Assembly: GCA_937941555.1 (NCBI GenBank)
Contig: CALDHJ010000470.1
Coordinates: 1-6,489, forward strand
From: an uncultured Granulosicoccaceae bacterium
Lineage (GTDB): Bacteria > Pseudomonadota > Gammaproteobacteria > CALCKW01
Reading direction: 5' to 3'
Length of the DNA: 6,489 nucleotides
Each line of letters starts with the position of its first letter. Positions within the stretch are counted from its first letter, which is position 1. Under the pieces are notes generated by a model. That model was not told the origin of the DNA. It worked only from the letters and a program-made list of their open reading frames with translations, and searched no databases. This document shows positions 1 to 6,489 of the stretch, piece after piece. The position numbers and the translations under genes were made by a program.

Positions 1-1
1 A

Positions 2-829
2 CTGCACGTGCGCGCTACCTTGGGCGACGACCCCGATCCGGTGGTGTTGCGCGACGCGCACGGTGAAGTGGCTGTCTACGCGTTCCCCTATGTGGATCCG
101 CCGCATGCGCGGGCTGCTTTCGATCGCGACTTCGCATCACATCAGGATGTCATGGCCTTTTTGTGTGATCGCGCGTTGGCACACAATCCGGCTGATCGAC
201 GGTGCGTGGCAATGGCACATGCCTTTGTTGATGGCGGTGATCCGTCCGACTCGGAGCGGCCATTGAGCATTGGCGGCAGCGATCGGGTCGAAGCTGTCTG
301 CTTTGACGGTTTTCACTACGCGGCTCTCGGGCATTTGCACGGGCCGCAAAGCAAGGGTCGACCGACGACGCGCTACAGTGGATCGCTTGGCAAATTTTCC
401 TTCTCCGAAGTGCATCACAACAAGGGTGTCTCACTCGTCGATCTCGACGCTGCCGGGGAGGTGGTGCTCAGCCACCTGCCGTTCAGTCCTAAGCGTGACT
501 TGCGGGTTGTCGAGGGGCACTTTGATGAACTTCTCGAAGCCCCGGACCCGCAGGTGGTCGATCACTACTTGATGATTCGTCTACTCGACCGTGGGGCGAT
601 TCTCGATGCGATGCCGCGCTTGCGTGAGGTATACCCGCACGTGTTGCACCTCGAGCGCATGGCGTTCGCGCCCGAGCAGGCGTTTCGCCCGACCCGGCCT
701 CACCCGGCGCACGGTGTGCTGCCGTTGTTCGACAACTTCATGCGCGACGTCACGGGTGCGGAGCTTGATCGTGCGCAGCGCGCCCTGCTCGCGGATGTGC
801 TGGGCGACCTGACGCGCGGAGAACTCTGA
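2..829 (+). CDS. sbcD: Nuclease SbcCD subunit D (SbcD), 5'-truncated by window edge
   Basis: C-terminal 275 residues of SbcD, the Mre11-like metallophosphoesterase subunit of the SbcCD complex. With SbcC it acts as an ATP-dependent double-strand exonuclease and single-strand endonuclease that opens hairpins and trims blocked DNA ends in the cytoplasm. The frame is open to the left edge with no convincing start. The family is usually about 400 residues, so roughly the first 125 are missing, including the DxH, GDxxD and GNHD metal-binding motifs. Two later metal-site motifs are visible: the histidine of AMAHAFVDGG (codon 218-220) and the GHLHGPQ motif (histidines at 332-334 and 338-340). The rest, from about 500, matches the SbcD C-terminal capping region that contacts SbcC. 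The stop lies one base before the sbcC start, which indicates translational coupling. Identification is from the motifs together with the adjoining sbcC and is secure. Confidence 0.95.
   Translation: MHVRATLGDDPDPVVLRDAHGEVAVYAFPYVDPPHARAAFDRDFASHQDVMAFLCDRALAHNPADRRCVAMAHAFVDGGDPSDSERPLSIGGSDRVEAVCFDGFHYAALGHLHGPQSKGRPTTRYSGSLGKFSFSEVHHNKGVSLVDLDAAGEVVLSHLPFSPKRDLRVVEGHFDELLEAPDPQVVDHYLMIRLLDRGAILDAMPRLREVYPHVLHLERMAFAPEQAFRPTRPHPAHGVLPLFDNFMRDVTGAELDRAQRALLADVLGDLTRGEL
818..821 (+). promoter_or_regulatory. Ribosome binding site of sbcC
   Basis: GGAG lies nine bases before the GTG at 831, within the last codons of sbcD. It fixes the GTG as the sbcC start, and the position suggests that sbcC translation is coupled to termination of sbcD. 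Confidence 0.6.
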
Positions 830-830
830 G

Positions 831-3800
831 GTGCGGCCGCTTCGACTTCGCTTGGTCGCTTTCGGACCCTTTGCCGGTGAGCAAGTCATCGATTTCGAGC
901 AGCTCGGGCCTGCGGCTCTCTTTCTGATCGAAGGCGCGACTGGCGCAGGCAAGACGACCATCCTCGATGCGATCTGTTACGCGCTATACGACAAGTCGAC
1001 GGGGGGAGAGCGAGACGCTCGGCAAATGCGTTCGGATTTTGCGGCAGCCGATCGGTTGACAGAAGTTGAACTCGAATTTCTGCTTGGAGCTGAGCGGTAC
1101 CGAATCCGCCGTGTACCGGAGCAAACCCGGCCGCGTCAGCGCGGTGAGGGTACCACCAAGCAAGCCGCCATCGCGGAACTGTATCGCCGCGATGGTGGGG
1201 CAGAAGTGGTGCTGGTCGCGAGCAAAGTGAACGATGCCAATGCTGAGATTGCGCGTCTGACCGGGCTCACTGTCGAACAGTTTCGCCAGGTCATGGTGTT
1301 GCCGCAGGGGCAATTTCGCAAATTGTTGACCGCCGAATCCAAAGAGCGGCAGGCTATCCTGCAAAACCTGTTCGGGACGGAGTTGTATTCACGGATCGCG
1401 GAGTCGCTGCGACTGCGTACGTCGGAGTTGGCCGCGCGCGACAACGAACTCGGGTTGCAACGCGATGCAATCTTTCGCTCTCTGGGTTTGGAACTGAACG
1501 ACGACATGGGCGCGGTTCTGTCAGCAGCGGCCGTTGCTCTGACGGACGCCAGAACGCGACAGATCACAGCAGAGAGTGCTCTGCAGGCTTGTCTCTCGTC
1601 GCTTGCTGATGCCGAGCAATTGGCTGAGCGCTTCGCTGAGCGTTCTCGAGCCATGGCGATGCTCGAGCAATTGGATGAGGGGCAGGCTGAGCATGAGGCG
1701 CGGGAAACCCTGTTGTCTCAGCTCGACGCTGCTATGGCGCTTTCGCCCTTGTGGCAAGCCTGGACTGATCGCCAGCAGGAATACGCGAACAGCGTCGCGC
1801 AAGCGGCGATTGCCGAGAAGGCCTTGGTGGCGTTTCAGCGTGATGAGGCCATGGCGCAAACGCAACTCGATGCGGCGGAGCAGCGTCTGGAAACGCGAGA
1901 AAGTACCGTTGCCGAATTGCACGCTGCTGAATCGATGTTGCCGTTGCTCGCGGAGTATGACGAGGCGCAGTCGGCTCATCGCAAGGCGGTTACCGATCTT
2001 GCATTGTCGGAAAAATCCCTCGAAGCGAGTGCGACAAACCTTCGGGAATCCGATCTCACTTTTGCGACGCTCACTCAGCAACATGCCGCAGCGCAACTGA
2101 ACGCCGCGGCGCTGCCGGGGTTGGAGGCGCAACATGCCCAGTTACAGCGGGCGCAGCATGCGGTGGCTGAGCGGGAGACATTGCAGGCGATACACGCCGA
2201 ACGCGTAGCTGCGTCACGGGCTTGTGATGCACGGTTGGCCGAGGCGACCCGCGCACTCGACTCAGCGAAAGCCCTTCGTGCCCAGGCTGAGGCGCTGTGG
2301 GAGAGCCGACAAGCGGTTGTCCTAGCGTCTGCGTTGCGGGGTGCTTCACCGTGCCCGGTGTGCGGCAGTACCGAGCACCCGGCACCGGCCGGTGCGCAGG
2401 GTGATCTGCTGGCCGATGACGGTGTTGACGTAGCTGAGGTGCGGGAGCGTGAGGACGCGGCCCGTGCATTGATGGAAAGCGCGCAGTCCGCTGTGCATCA
2501 GGCCACTGCGGCCGTCTCGGAAGTCGCGGCGAAGTTGGCCGCGTTGGACGAGGCGGGCGGTGCCGGCGCGACCGATTTCGATCCGGCTCTGCGTGACACG
2601 CTTGCGAGCGCACAAGCCAGCGCCGCGGCAGTGATGGGTCTTGCGCAGTCACTCGACAGCGCCCGCCAGCTTGCTGCTCAGCACCAGCGACTGCACGAGT
2701 CGTCACAGCGTGATCACCAAGTGGCACTGCAGGCCGAGGCGGCTACCCAAGCACGCAGTGAACAGTGTCGGACACAGCTCGGTGAGTCCGTTCCCGACCG
2801 TGTGGAACTCGACGCACGGGTTGTAGCGTTGCGATCGCAAATTGACGATATCGATGGCAACCATCGCCAGTGCCGCCTGGCGCTTGAGAACGCACGCCTG
2901 GCTCGGGTGCGCGCCACAACCGAGTTGGAATCCCTGCAACGCAATGCCGCGCAATCGGATCTGCTCAGAGGTGAGTGTGAAGCCAGTTGGCTCGTCGCAC
3001 TGAGTGAGAGCGCATTTGACGACGTCGATACGTTTCTCTTGGCCATTGCCCGGGTTTCAGAGCGCGCCGCGTTGGCGTCGGCACACAGTGCCTACCTCGA
3101 TGCCCGTCGTGATGCAGCGGCTGCCCTGGCAGTCGCTGAGCGGGCAGTGGCTGGCCGGACTGAACCTGATCTCGAACGCGAGCGTGCGCGGCGCGATACC
3201 AGTCAGAGCGCGCTCGAGGCACTTAACACGGCGCTTGCATCCCAACAGGCACGGGTCAGTCAGCTCGACGACGCCAGCACGCGGCTTGCATCGCTGGACC
3301 GGGACCGGGCGCAGGTGGAGGCGGACTACCGCGTAGCCGGGTCTCTGAGCCAGGCAGCCAACGGACAGAATCCGCTGAAATTGAACCTGCAGTCATTTGT
3401 GCTCGCCGTGCTGCTCGACGACGTTCTGCTGGCTGCCGGAGAGCGATTGCAGCGCATGACCCGTGGCCGCTATCAGCTGGTGCGGCGTGAAGGCGTGACA
3501 CACGGCGGTCGGCAGGCGGGGCTCGATCTCGATGTCGATGACGCCCACACCGGGCGCCGTCGTCGCGCGGATACGCTCTCTGGTGGGGAGAGTTTCATGG
3601 CGGCACTAGCCCTGGCTCTCGGACTGTCGGATGTGGTGCAGGCTCACGCTGGCGGCATCAGGCTCGATACCTTGTTCATCGATGAGGGCTTCGGCTCACT
3701 CGACCCGGATTCACTTGATCTCGCGGTGCGTGCTCTGGTCGATTTGCAATCTAGCGGGCGGCTGGTGGGGGTTATTTCGCATGTGCCGGAGCTCGCCGAG

Positions 3801-3890
3801 CAGATACAGTCGAAACTGCAGGTTCGCTCGGGTTCGACCGGGAGCCGCGCTAAACTCATCGTCAACCCGGGCATGGGCCCGGGACACTAA
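831..3890 (+). CDS. sbcC: Nuclease SbcCD subunit C (SbcC), Rad50-like SMC ATPase
   Basis: Complete 1019-residue ATPase subunit of SbcCD, close to the usual length (about 1050). It begins MRPLRLRLVAFGPFAG, a typical SbcC N-terminus, which supports the GTG start. GGAG at 818-821, inside the end of sbcD, gives a 9-base spacing. Domain order: Walker A GATGAGKTT (35-43); Q-loop in LPQGQF (157-162); long Ala/Glu/Gln-rich coiled coil to about 505; zinc hook CPVCG (Cys508 and Cys511) almost exactly mid-protein; return coiled coil to about 860; ABC signature LSGGES (916-921); Walker B with IDEGFG (Asp951, Glu952); D-loop SLD (956-958); switch histidine in VISHVPEL (His984). All catalytic and dimerisation elements are present, so the protein should be active. 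The family binds ATP to clamp DNA and regulate SbcD cutting, with hook-to-hook zinc dimerisation. Only one base separates it from sbcD. Confidence 0.98.
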   Translation: MRPLRLRLVAFGPFAGEQVIDFEQLGPAALFLIEGATGAGKTTILDAICYALYDKSTGGERDARQMRSDFAAADRLTEVELEFLLGAERYRIRRVPEQTRPRQRGEGTTKQAAIAELYRRDGGAEVVLVASKVNDANAEIARLTGLTVEQFRQVMVLPQGQFRKLLTAESKERQAILQNLFGTELYSRIAESLRLRTSELAARDNELGLQRDAIFRSLGLELNDDMGAVLSAAAVALTDARTRQITAESALQACLSSLADAEQLAERFAERSRAMAMLEQLDEGQAEHEARETLLSQLDAAMALSPLWQAWTDRQQEYANSVAQAAIAEKALVAFQRDEAMAQTQLDAAEQRLETRESTVAELHAAESMLPLLAEYDEAQSAHRKAVTDLALSEKSLEASATNLRESDLTFATLTQQHAAAQLNAAALPGLEAQHAQLQRAQHAVAERETLQAIHAERVAASRACDARLAEATRALDSAKALRAQAEALWESRQAVVLASALRGASPCPVCGSTEHPAPAGAQGDLLADDGVDVAEVREREDAARALMESAQSAVHQATAAVSEVAAKLAALDEAGGAGATDFDPALRDTLASAQASAAAVMGLAQSLDSARQLAAQHQRLHESSQRDHQVALQAEAATQARSEQCRTQLGESVPDRVELDARVVALRSQIDDIDGNHRQCRLALENARLARVRATTELESLQRNAAQSDLLRGECEASWLVALSESAFDDVDTFLLAIARVSERAALASAHSAYLDARRDAAAALAVAERAVAGRTEPDLERERARRDTSQSALEALNTALASQQARVSQLDDASTRLASLDRDRAQVEADYRVAGSLSQAANGQNPLKLNLQSFVLAVLLDDVLLAAGERLQRMTRGRYQLVRREGVTHGGRQAGLDLDVDDAHTGRRRRADTLSGGESFMAALALALGLSDVVQAHAGGIRLDTLFIDEGFGSLDPDSLDLAVRALVDLQSSGRLVGVISHVPELAEQIQSKLQVRSGSTGSRAKLIVNPGMGPGH

Positions 3891-3895
3891 GTCAC

Positions 3896-3900
3896 AGGAG
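3896..3900 (+). promoter_or_regulatory. Ribosome binding site of the metallopeptidase-TerB gene
   Basis: AGGAG sits between the sbcC stop (3888-3890) and the ATG at 3907, with a six-base spacer. This near-ideal Shine-Dalgarno sequence supports the chosen start. I see no promoter-like sequence in the 16-base gap, so the gene is probably read from the sbcDC transcript. Confidence 0.75.
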
Positions 3901-3906
3901 TAGGCC

Positions 3907-5106
3907 ATGTCAGCGCACGATTTGCGTTCCCGTCAGGATCTGAGAATGTCCGAGGATCTGCTGCAGCAGCGCCCGGTCAAGCGGGTCAACGAGATGATCG
4001 AGCGCCAAGAGGCCGAGGGCCCGATGGGAACCCGCCGTCGGTTGCTTGCCACCTCGGTGCGGATGAGCCGCTCGATGGCGCCGGCCATGCACAAGACTGC
4101 CGACGCGTGCATCGAGGCGCTGGGCGTCGATATCCCGGTCGAGCTGTATGTGTTCGCCAGCGCGCAGTTCAACGCGATGTGCGTCAAACCGGAAGACGGC
4201 AGGCTCTTCATCATGTTCAGCTCGAGTCTGCTCGAGGGCTTTGACGACACGGAATTCAAATTTGTCATGGGCCACGAGTTGGGCCACTACCTGTACGGGC
4301 ACCACGACATCCCGATCGGATACCTCATGCGCGGTCAGTCGCGTCCCGACCCCAAGCTCGCGCTGCAATTGACGGCATGGTCGCGGCACGCGGAAATCTC
4401 GGCGGATCGCGCCGGTGCGCATTGCGCTCAGGATCTCACCGGCGTGTCCAGAGCCCTGTTCAAACTGGCCTCCGGCCTGACCGGGTCGCTTGTGAACTTC
4501 GACCTCGACGCCTTCATGGCGCAAGTTGATGACATGCAGCATGAGGATGCCGAGCCAGGGGCCGGTGCGCCCACCGGGGATTGGTTCATGACCCACCCCT
4601 TCAGCCCGCTTCGGGTGCGTGCGCTCAAGCTCTTTCACGAGTCCGAATTGGCTGTGCCAGGTGGCAAGTCGGTGGAAAATCTCGAGGCCGGTGTGCAGTC
4701 GCTGATGGGGCTGATGGAGCCGAGCTACCTCGACGGCCGGACCAAAGCGGACGAGGCCATGCGGCGGTTGCTGTTTGCTGGAGCGTTGTCTGTCGCACGT
4801 GCCGATGGCCAGATCAGCGAAGCGGAAATTGCCGTGTTCGAGCGGTTCTTCGGCAGCGACAGCTACCGCGACAGCCTGAACCTCGATCGGCTCGAGGCCG
4901 AGCTGCCCGGGCGGGTGGAGCAGGTGATCGAGCATGTCGGTGTCGGCCGCCGTCTGCAGGTGTTGCGAGATCTCGCTACGGTGGCCTGTTCCGACGGTGA
5001 TGCGAGCGAACGCGAGCGCGCTGTGTTGCGCGGTCTCGCATCAGACCTCGACGTGGATTCGGCGTTGATCGACCAGTTTCTGTGCGCGGTGCCCGAGCCT
5101 GACTGA
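3907..5106 (+). CDS. M48-family zinc metallopeptidase with C-terminal TerB-like domain
   Basis: A 399-residue protein predicted to be cytoplasmic: no signal peptide or membrane-length hydrophobic helix is visible, unlike HtpX-type M48 members. The peptidase core spans about residues 60-245. It contains the zinc and catalytic motif HELGH (123-127) within FVMGHELGHYLYGHH, the third-ligand motif EISADRAG (Glu163, Asp167), and the M48-type THPFSPLR motif (229-236) that precedes the end of the fold. Residues about 279-395 form an all-helical TerB-like (tellurite resistance B) domain. It shows two internal halves, each with an acidic DGxxSExE-type turn: DGQISEAE from Asp300 and DGDASERE from Asp363. 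The M48 assignment is strong from complete motifs; the TerB assignment rests on the pattern. The substrate is unknown. The gene lies 16 bases after sbcC with its own good ribosome binding site, so it is very likely co-transcribed with sbcDC. A stress or DNA-repair-linked protease role is inferred from context only. Confidence 0.88.
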   Translation: MSAHDLRSRQDLRMSEDLLQQRPVKRVNEMIERQEAEGPMGTRRRLLATSVRMSRSMAPAMHKTADACIEALGVDIPVELYVFASAQFNAMCVKPEDGRLFIMFSSSLLEGFDDTEFKFVMGHELGHYLYGHHDIPIGYLMRGQSRPDPKLALQLTAWSRHAEISADRAGAHCAQDLTGVSRALFKLASGLTGSLVNFDLDAFMAQVDDMQHEDAEPGAGAPTGDWFMTHPFSPLRVRALKLFHESELAVPGGKSVENLEAGVQSLMGLMEPSYLDGRTKADEAMRRLLFAGALSVARADGQISEAEIAVFERFFGSDSYRDSLNLDRLEAELPGRVEQVIEHVGVGRRLQVLRDLATVACSDGDASERERAVLRGLASDLDVDSALIDQFLCAVPEPD

Positions 5107-5249
5107 AACAGCCGGCCGCGTGCGCTTGGCAAGGCAACGCGATTGGATGACTGATCCTCGCGTTTGAGCCACTTGAACACACCAGCGGTGCACGCGATTG
5201 CCGCTGGTGTGAGCCCTTGCGGACGCGATTGTCAGGAAAGTGCGACTGA
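5107..5249. other. Intergenic region between convergent genes
   Basis: 143 bases separate the stop of the metallopeptidase gene from the stop of the pilin gene on the other strand. I see no credible coding frame. It contains a perfect inverted repeat (5178-5211) and three copies of the 9-mer ACGCGATTG (5137-5145, 5192-5200, 5223-5231). GACTGATC occurs at 5149-5156 and again at 5244-5251, where it runs into the pilin stop codon. Confidence 0.7.
5178..5211. terminator. Candidate bidirectional terminator hairpin
   Basis: CACACCAGCGG (5178-5188) and CCGCTGGTGTG (5201-5211) are perfect 11-base complements around a 12-base loop, giving a GC-rich stem between two converging genes. This is the expected place for a shared terminator. 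Neither side has a strong T run: the minus-strand transcript continues with TTCAAGT, and the plus side with AGCCCTTG. It may therefore be a weak intrinsic terminator, a 3'-end-stabilising hairpin, or a protein-binding palindrome. Confidence 0.45.
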
Positions 5250-5810
5250 TCAGCTCGCAGCGGCTGTCAGCTTTGCGCCAACATCCTGGTCTTTGCAGCC
5301 GTCTGGCAGGTACTCGGCATCCATGAAGGCGCTGCTCCAACTGCCACAGAATTCCACCCACTCGCCGTCTGGCTGCCGTGCGAAACCCATGTGCAGCTCG
5401 CGCTTGAAAAGCGCGGAATCCGGGACGATGTCCGCGGGGACGCGGGCCACCAGCCAATACGTGCTGCCACCACCGTCCAGTCGGTAACCTTCGATGTTGT
5501 CTGTGGATGTGCCGTGCAGTGTGGTGCCCGAGCTCAGTGGGATGCCGTGCGTTGACGTGACCGATCCCTGGATCATCAGGTCGGCCTTGAGGCCTTGCGC
5601 CATTTCCCGGAGGGTCTTGGCCGCCTCGACCATCGACGCACGTCGAACGTAGTCTCGGTAGCTCGGCACGGCTACCGACGCCAATACGCCGAGAATGGCG
5701 ACAACAACCAACAGCTCGATCAGTGTGAAACCGCGTTGTGGGGTGGGGTTGCGCATGATGTCGGCCAGGGTTTGTTCGTTAGAGTCCCTGTTATCGACGC
5801 CTGCGCTCAT
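5250..5810 (-). CDS. Type IV prepilin, PilA/PilE-like
   Basis: 186-residue prepilin, if started at the ATG at 5810. The class III leader ends with PQRG, followed by FTLIELLVVVAILGVLASVA, so prepilin peptidase should cut after Gly27 and N-methylate Phe28. Glu32 is the conserved fifth residue of the mature chain, needed for assembly. The hydrophobic helix (28 to about 50) continues into PSYRDYVRR. The mature protein is about 159 residues, normal for a major or minor pilin. Cys155 and Cys172 (CGSW...LPDGC) fit the C-terminal disulfide-bonded D-region of PilA/PilE pilins. The start is uncertain. ATG 5810 has AGAGGAG ten bases upstream but gives a long 27-residue leader; ATG 5756 gives a typical 9-residue leader (MRNPTPQRG) but no visible ribosome binding site. 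No other pilus gene is in the window, so major versus minor pilin cannot be settled. Confidence 0.93.
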   Translation of the reverse strand: MSAGVDNRDSNEQTLADIMRNPTPQRGFTLIELLVVVAILGVLASVAVPSYRDYVRRASMVEAAKTLREMAQGLKADLMIQGSVTSTHGIPLSSGTTLHGTSTDNIEGYRLDGGGSTYWLVARVPADIVPDSALFKRELHMGFARQPDGEWVEFCGSWSSAFMDAEYLPDGCKDQDVGAKLTAAAS

Positions 5811-5949
5811 GATCTGAAGTCTCCTCTGGAAGATTCCCTGCGGCACCGTGGGAAAACCCGATCGTATCGCCGTATTGGATAGCTTGTGTCAGGTCCGGGA
5901 TGTTTGCTAAGTTGGTGTAATCACTGTCATCTCGGTGGGCATCTGCAGC
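5811..5949. promoter_or_regulatory. Divergent intergenic region, presumed promoters of pilin and sigma-like genes
   Basis: This 139-base gap lies between the pilin (minus) and sigma-like (plus) starts and should carry promoters for both. Toward the pilin, CTGACA on the minus strand (5892-5887) resembles a -35 box. TACGAT (5866-5861) is a poor -10 match at a 20-base spacing. Toward the sigma-like gene, TTGTGT (5884-5889) and TAAGTT (5908-5913), 18 bases apart, are a weak pair. I found no clear sigma-54 TGGC-N-GC element, although some pilA genes use one. These boxes are only suggestions. Confidence 0.35.
5821..5827 (-). promoter_or_regulatory. Ribosome binding site favouring the upstream pilin start
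   Basis: Read on the minus strand this is AGAGGAG, ten bases before the ATG at 5810. It is the only good Shine-Dalgarno match near either candidate pilin start, and it is the reason I chose the longer leader. The spacer is slightly long. Confidence 0.55.
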
Positions 5950-6489
5950 GTGACCAGTTCTCAAACAGCGCTGTTGCCGGCCATTGCGCGCGGCGACATA
6001 CGGGCGGTCCGGCCGCTTGTGGACCGCTATGGTGCGCTGGTGTGGTCGATGCTCTGTCGGCACCTCGGCGGGGATGCTGCCCGGCACGTGAGCTTTCAGG
6101 TCTTTCGCGAACTCTTCGAAAGTGCGTCAACCCTTTCCCGAGACGATGTGCCCGAGGTGGTAACGGTTGCCGCTGTGGTACGCCGTCAGCTCGCGACCAG
6201 TGGGGCAGCGGCGACCAACGATCACCCGACGTCCACGGCGACGTCAGTCTCCGAATGTGTCCGCAGCGTACCGGAACTGGTGTCCGTCAGCCGCGCGCTG
6301 ATCGCGTTGCCGAACGATCAGAAGCGGGCGGTTGAACTTGCGGTGCTGCGCGGGCTGAGCGTCAAAGCGATAGCCGACCAGACCGGCATGTCGGTCTCAG
6401 CGGTTCGGCGGGGCTTGCGACAGGGCCTTCAGGTGCTGCGGGGTGAGATTGGAGCTGGAAAACCGGCGGCGACCGAGCAGGAAGGTGCC
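5950..6489 (+). CDS. Sigma-70/ECF-like sigma factor, 3'-truncated by window edge
   Basis: An open frame of 180 codons runs to the window end without a stop. An in-frame stop at 5908-5910 limits the start to GTG 5935 or GTG 5950. I chose 5950 because GGTGGG (5934-5939) gives weak ribosome-binding support. Residues about 8-58 look like sigma region 2 (LLPAIARGD..., then LVDRYGALVWSML, then HVSFQVFRELF). The usual acidic AEDxxQExF segment is replaced by ARHVSFQVF, so core-polymerase binding may differ. A variable linker (about 80-110) follows. Residues about 114-167 match region 4, with ALIALPNDQKRAV leading into the helix-turn-helix GLSVKAIADQTGMSVSAVRR and a basic LRQGLQVLR helix that would read a -35 element. 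The ECF family recruits RNA polymerase to stress or envelope regulons and is usually paired with a downstream anti-sigma gene, which is not visible here. A LuxR-like or sigma-derived regulator is the main alternative. Confidence 0.78.
   Translation, partial: MTSSQTALLPAIARGDIRAVRPLVDRYGALVWSMLCRHLGGDAARHVSFQVFRELFESASTLSRDDVPEVVTVAAVVRRQLATSGAAATNDHPTSTATSVSECVRSVPELVSVSRALIALPNDQKRAVELAVLRGLSVKAIADQTGMSVSAVRRGLRQGLQVLRGEIGAGKPAATEQEGA

Noticed and set aside
1136..2727. Several 170-220 codon open frames on the minus strand inside sbcC
   Set aside because: They overlap one another and the SbcC coiled-coil coding region, have low-complexity Arg/Ser/Pro-rich translations, and lack ribosome sites. 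They are shadows of sbcC codon bias.
1500..3350. Possible direct repeats in the middle of sbcC
   Set aside because: The recurring Ala/Glu/Gln/Leu codon patterns are explained by heptad coiled-coil composition on either side of the zinc hook. I found no exact repeat units.
3910..4935. A 341-codon open frame on the minus strand opposite the metallopeptidase gene
   Set aside because: It lies entirely antisense to a gene with complete M48 motifs. Its translation has no recognisable domain and is rich in His, Arg and Gln, as expected from antisense frames in GC-rich DNA.
5811..5846. Extension of the pilin to the GTG at 5846
   Set aside because: There is no ribosome binding site upstream of that GTG. 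The extension would translate through the AGAGGAG sequence that serves the ATG at 5810, and it would lengthen an already long leader to 39 residues.
5886..6335. A 149-codon plus-strand frame overlapping the sigma-like gene
   Set aside because: It starts upstream but shows only Cys/Gly/Arg-rich low-complexity sequence. The overlapping frame from 5950 has clear sigma region 2 and region 4 similarity and stays open to the window end.

Overview
This is a GC-rich, densely coding bacterial chromosome segment, most consistent with a gammaproteobacterium or a related Gram-negative. The clues are the proteobacterial-style sbcD-sbcC pair, a type IV pilin with a classical RGFTLIE processing site and a C-terminal disulfide loop, and GTG starts alongside clear AGGAG-type ribosome binding sites. 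I cannot name the species. There is no mobile element, CRISPR array, tRNA or rRNA.

Plus strand, 2-5106, looks like one transcription unit. It holds the 3' two thirds of sbcD (the 5' end is outside the window), complete sbcC one base later, and, 16 bases after that, a 399-residue soluble protein joining an M48-type zinc metallopeptidase domain to a TerB-like helical domain. SbcC and SbcD form the bacterial Mre11-Rad50-type nuclease that processes hairpins and protein-blocked DNA ends. The tight third gene may be a protease acting in the same stress or repair setting, but that is inference.

5107-5249 is a short non-coding stretch between converging genes. It has a perfect 11-bp inverted repeat and three copies of a 9-mer.

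Minus strand, 5810-5250, encodes a type IV prepilin of PilA/PilE type, standing alone as far as the window shows. 5811-5949 is a divergent intergenic region that should hold promoters in both directions.

Plus strand, from 5950 to the window end, is a 3'-truncated gene for a small sigma-70/ECF-like protein. Its region 4 helix-turn-helix is well preserved, but its region 2 is unusually degenerate. Its neighbours, including any anti-sigma partner, are outside the window.

No striking new system is evident. The points most worth following are the metallopeptidase-TerB protein coupled to sbcDC and the divergent sigma-like protein opposite an orphan pilin.
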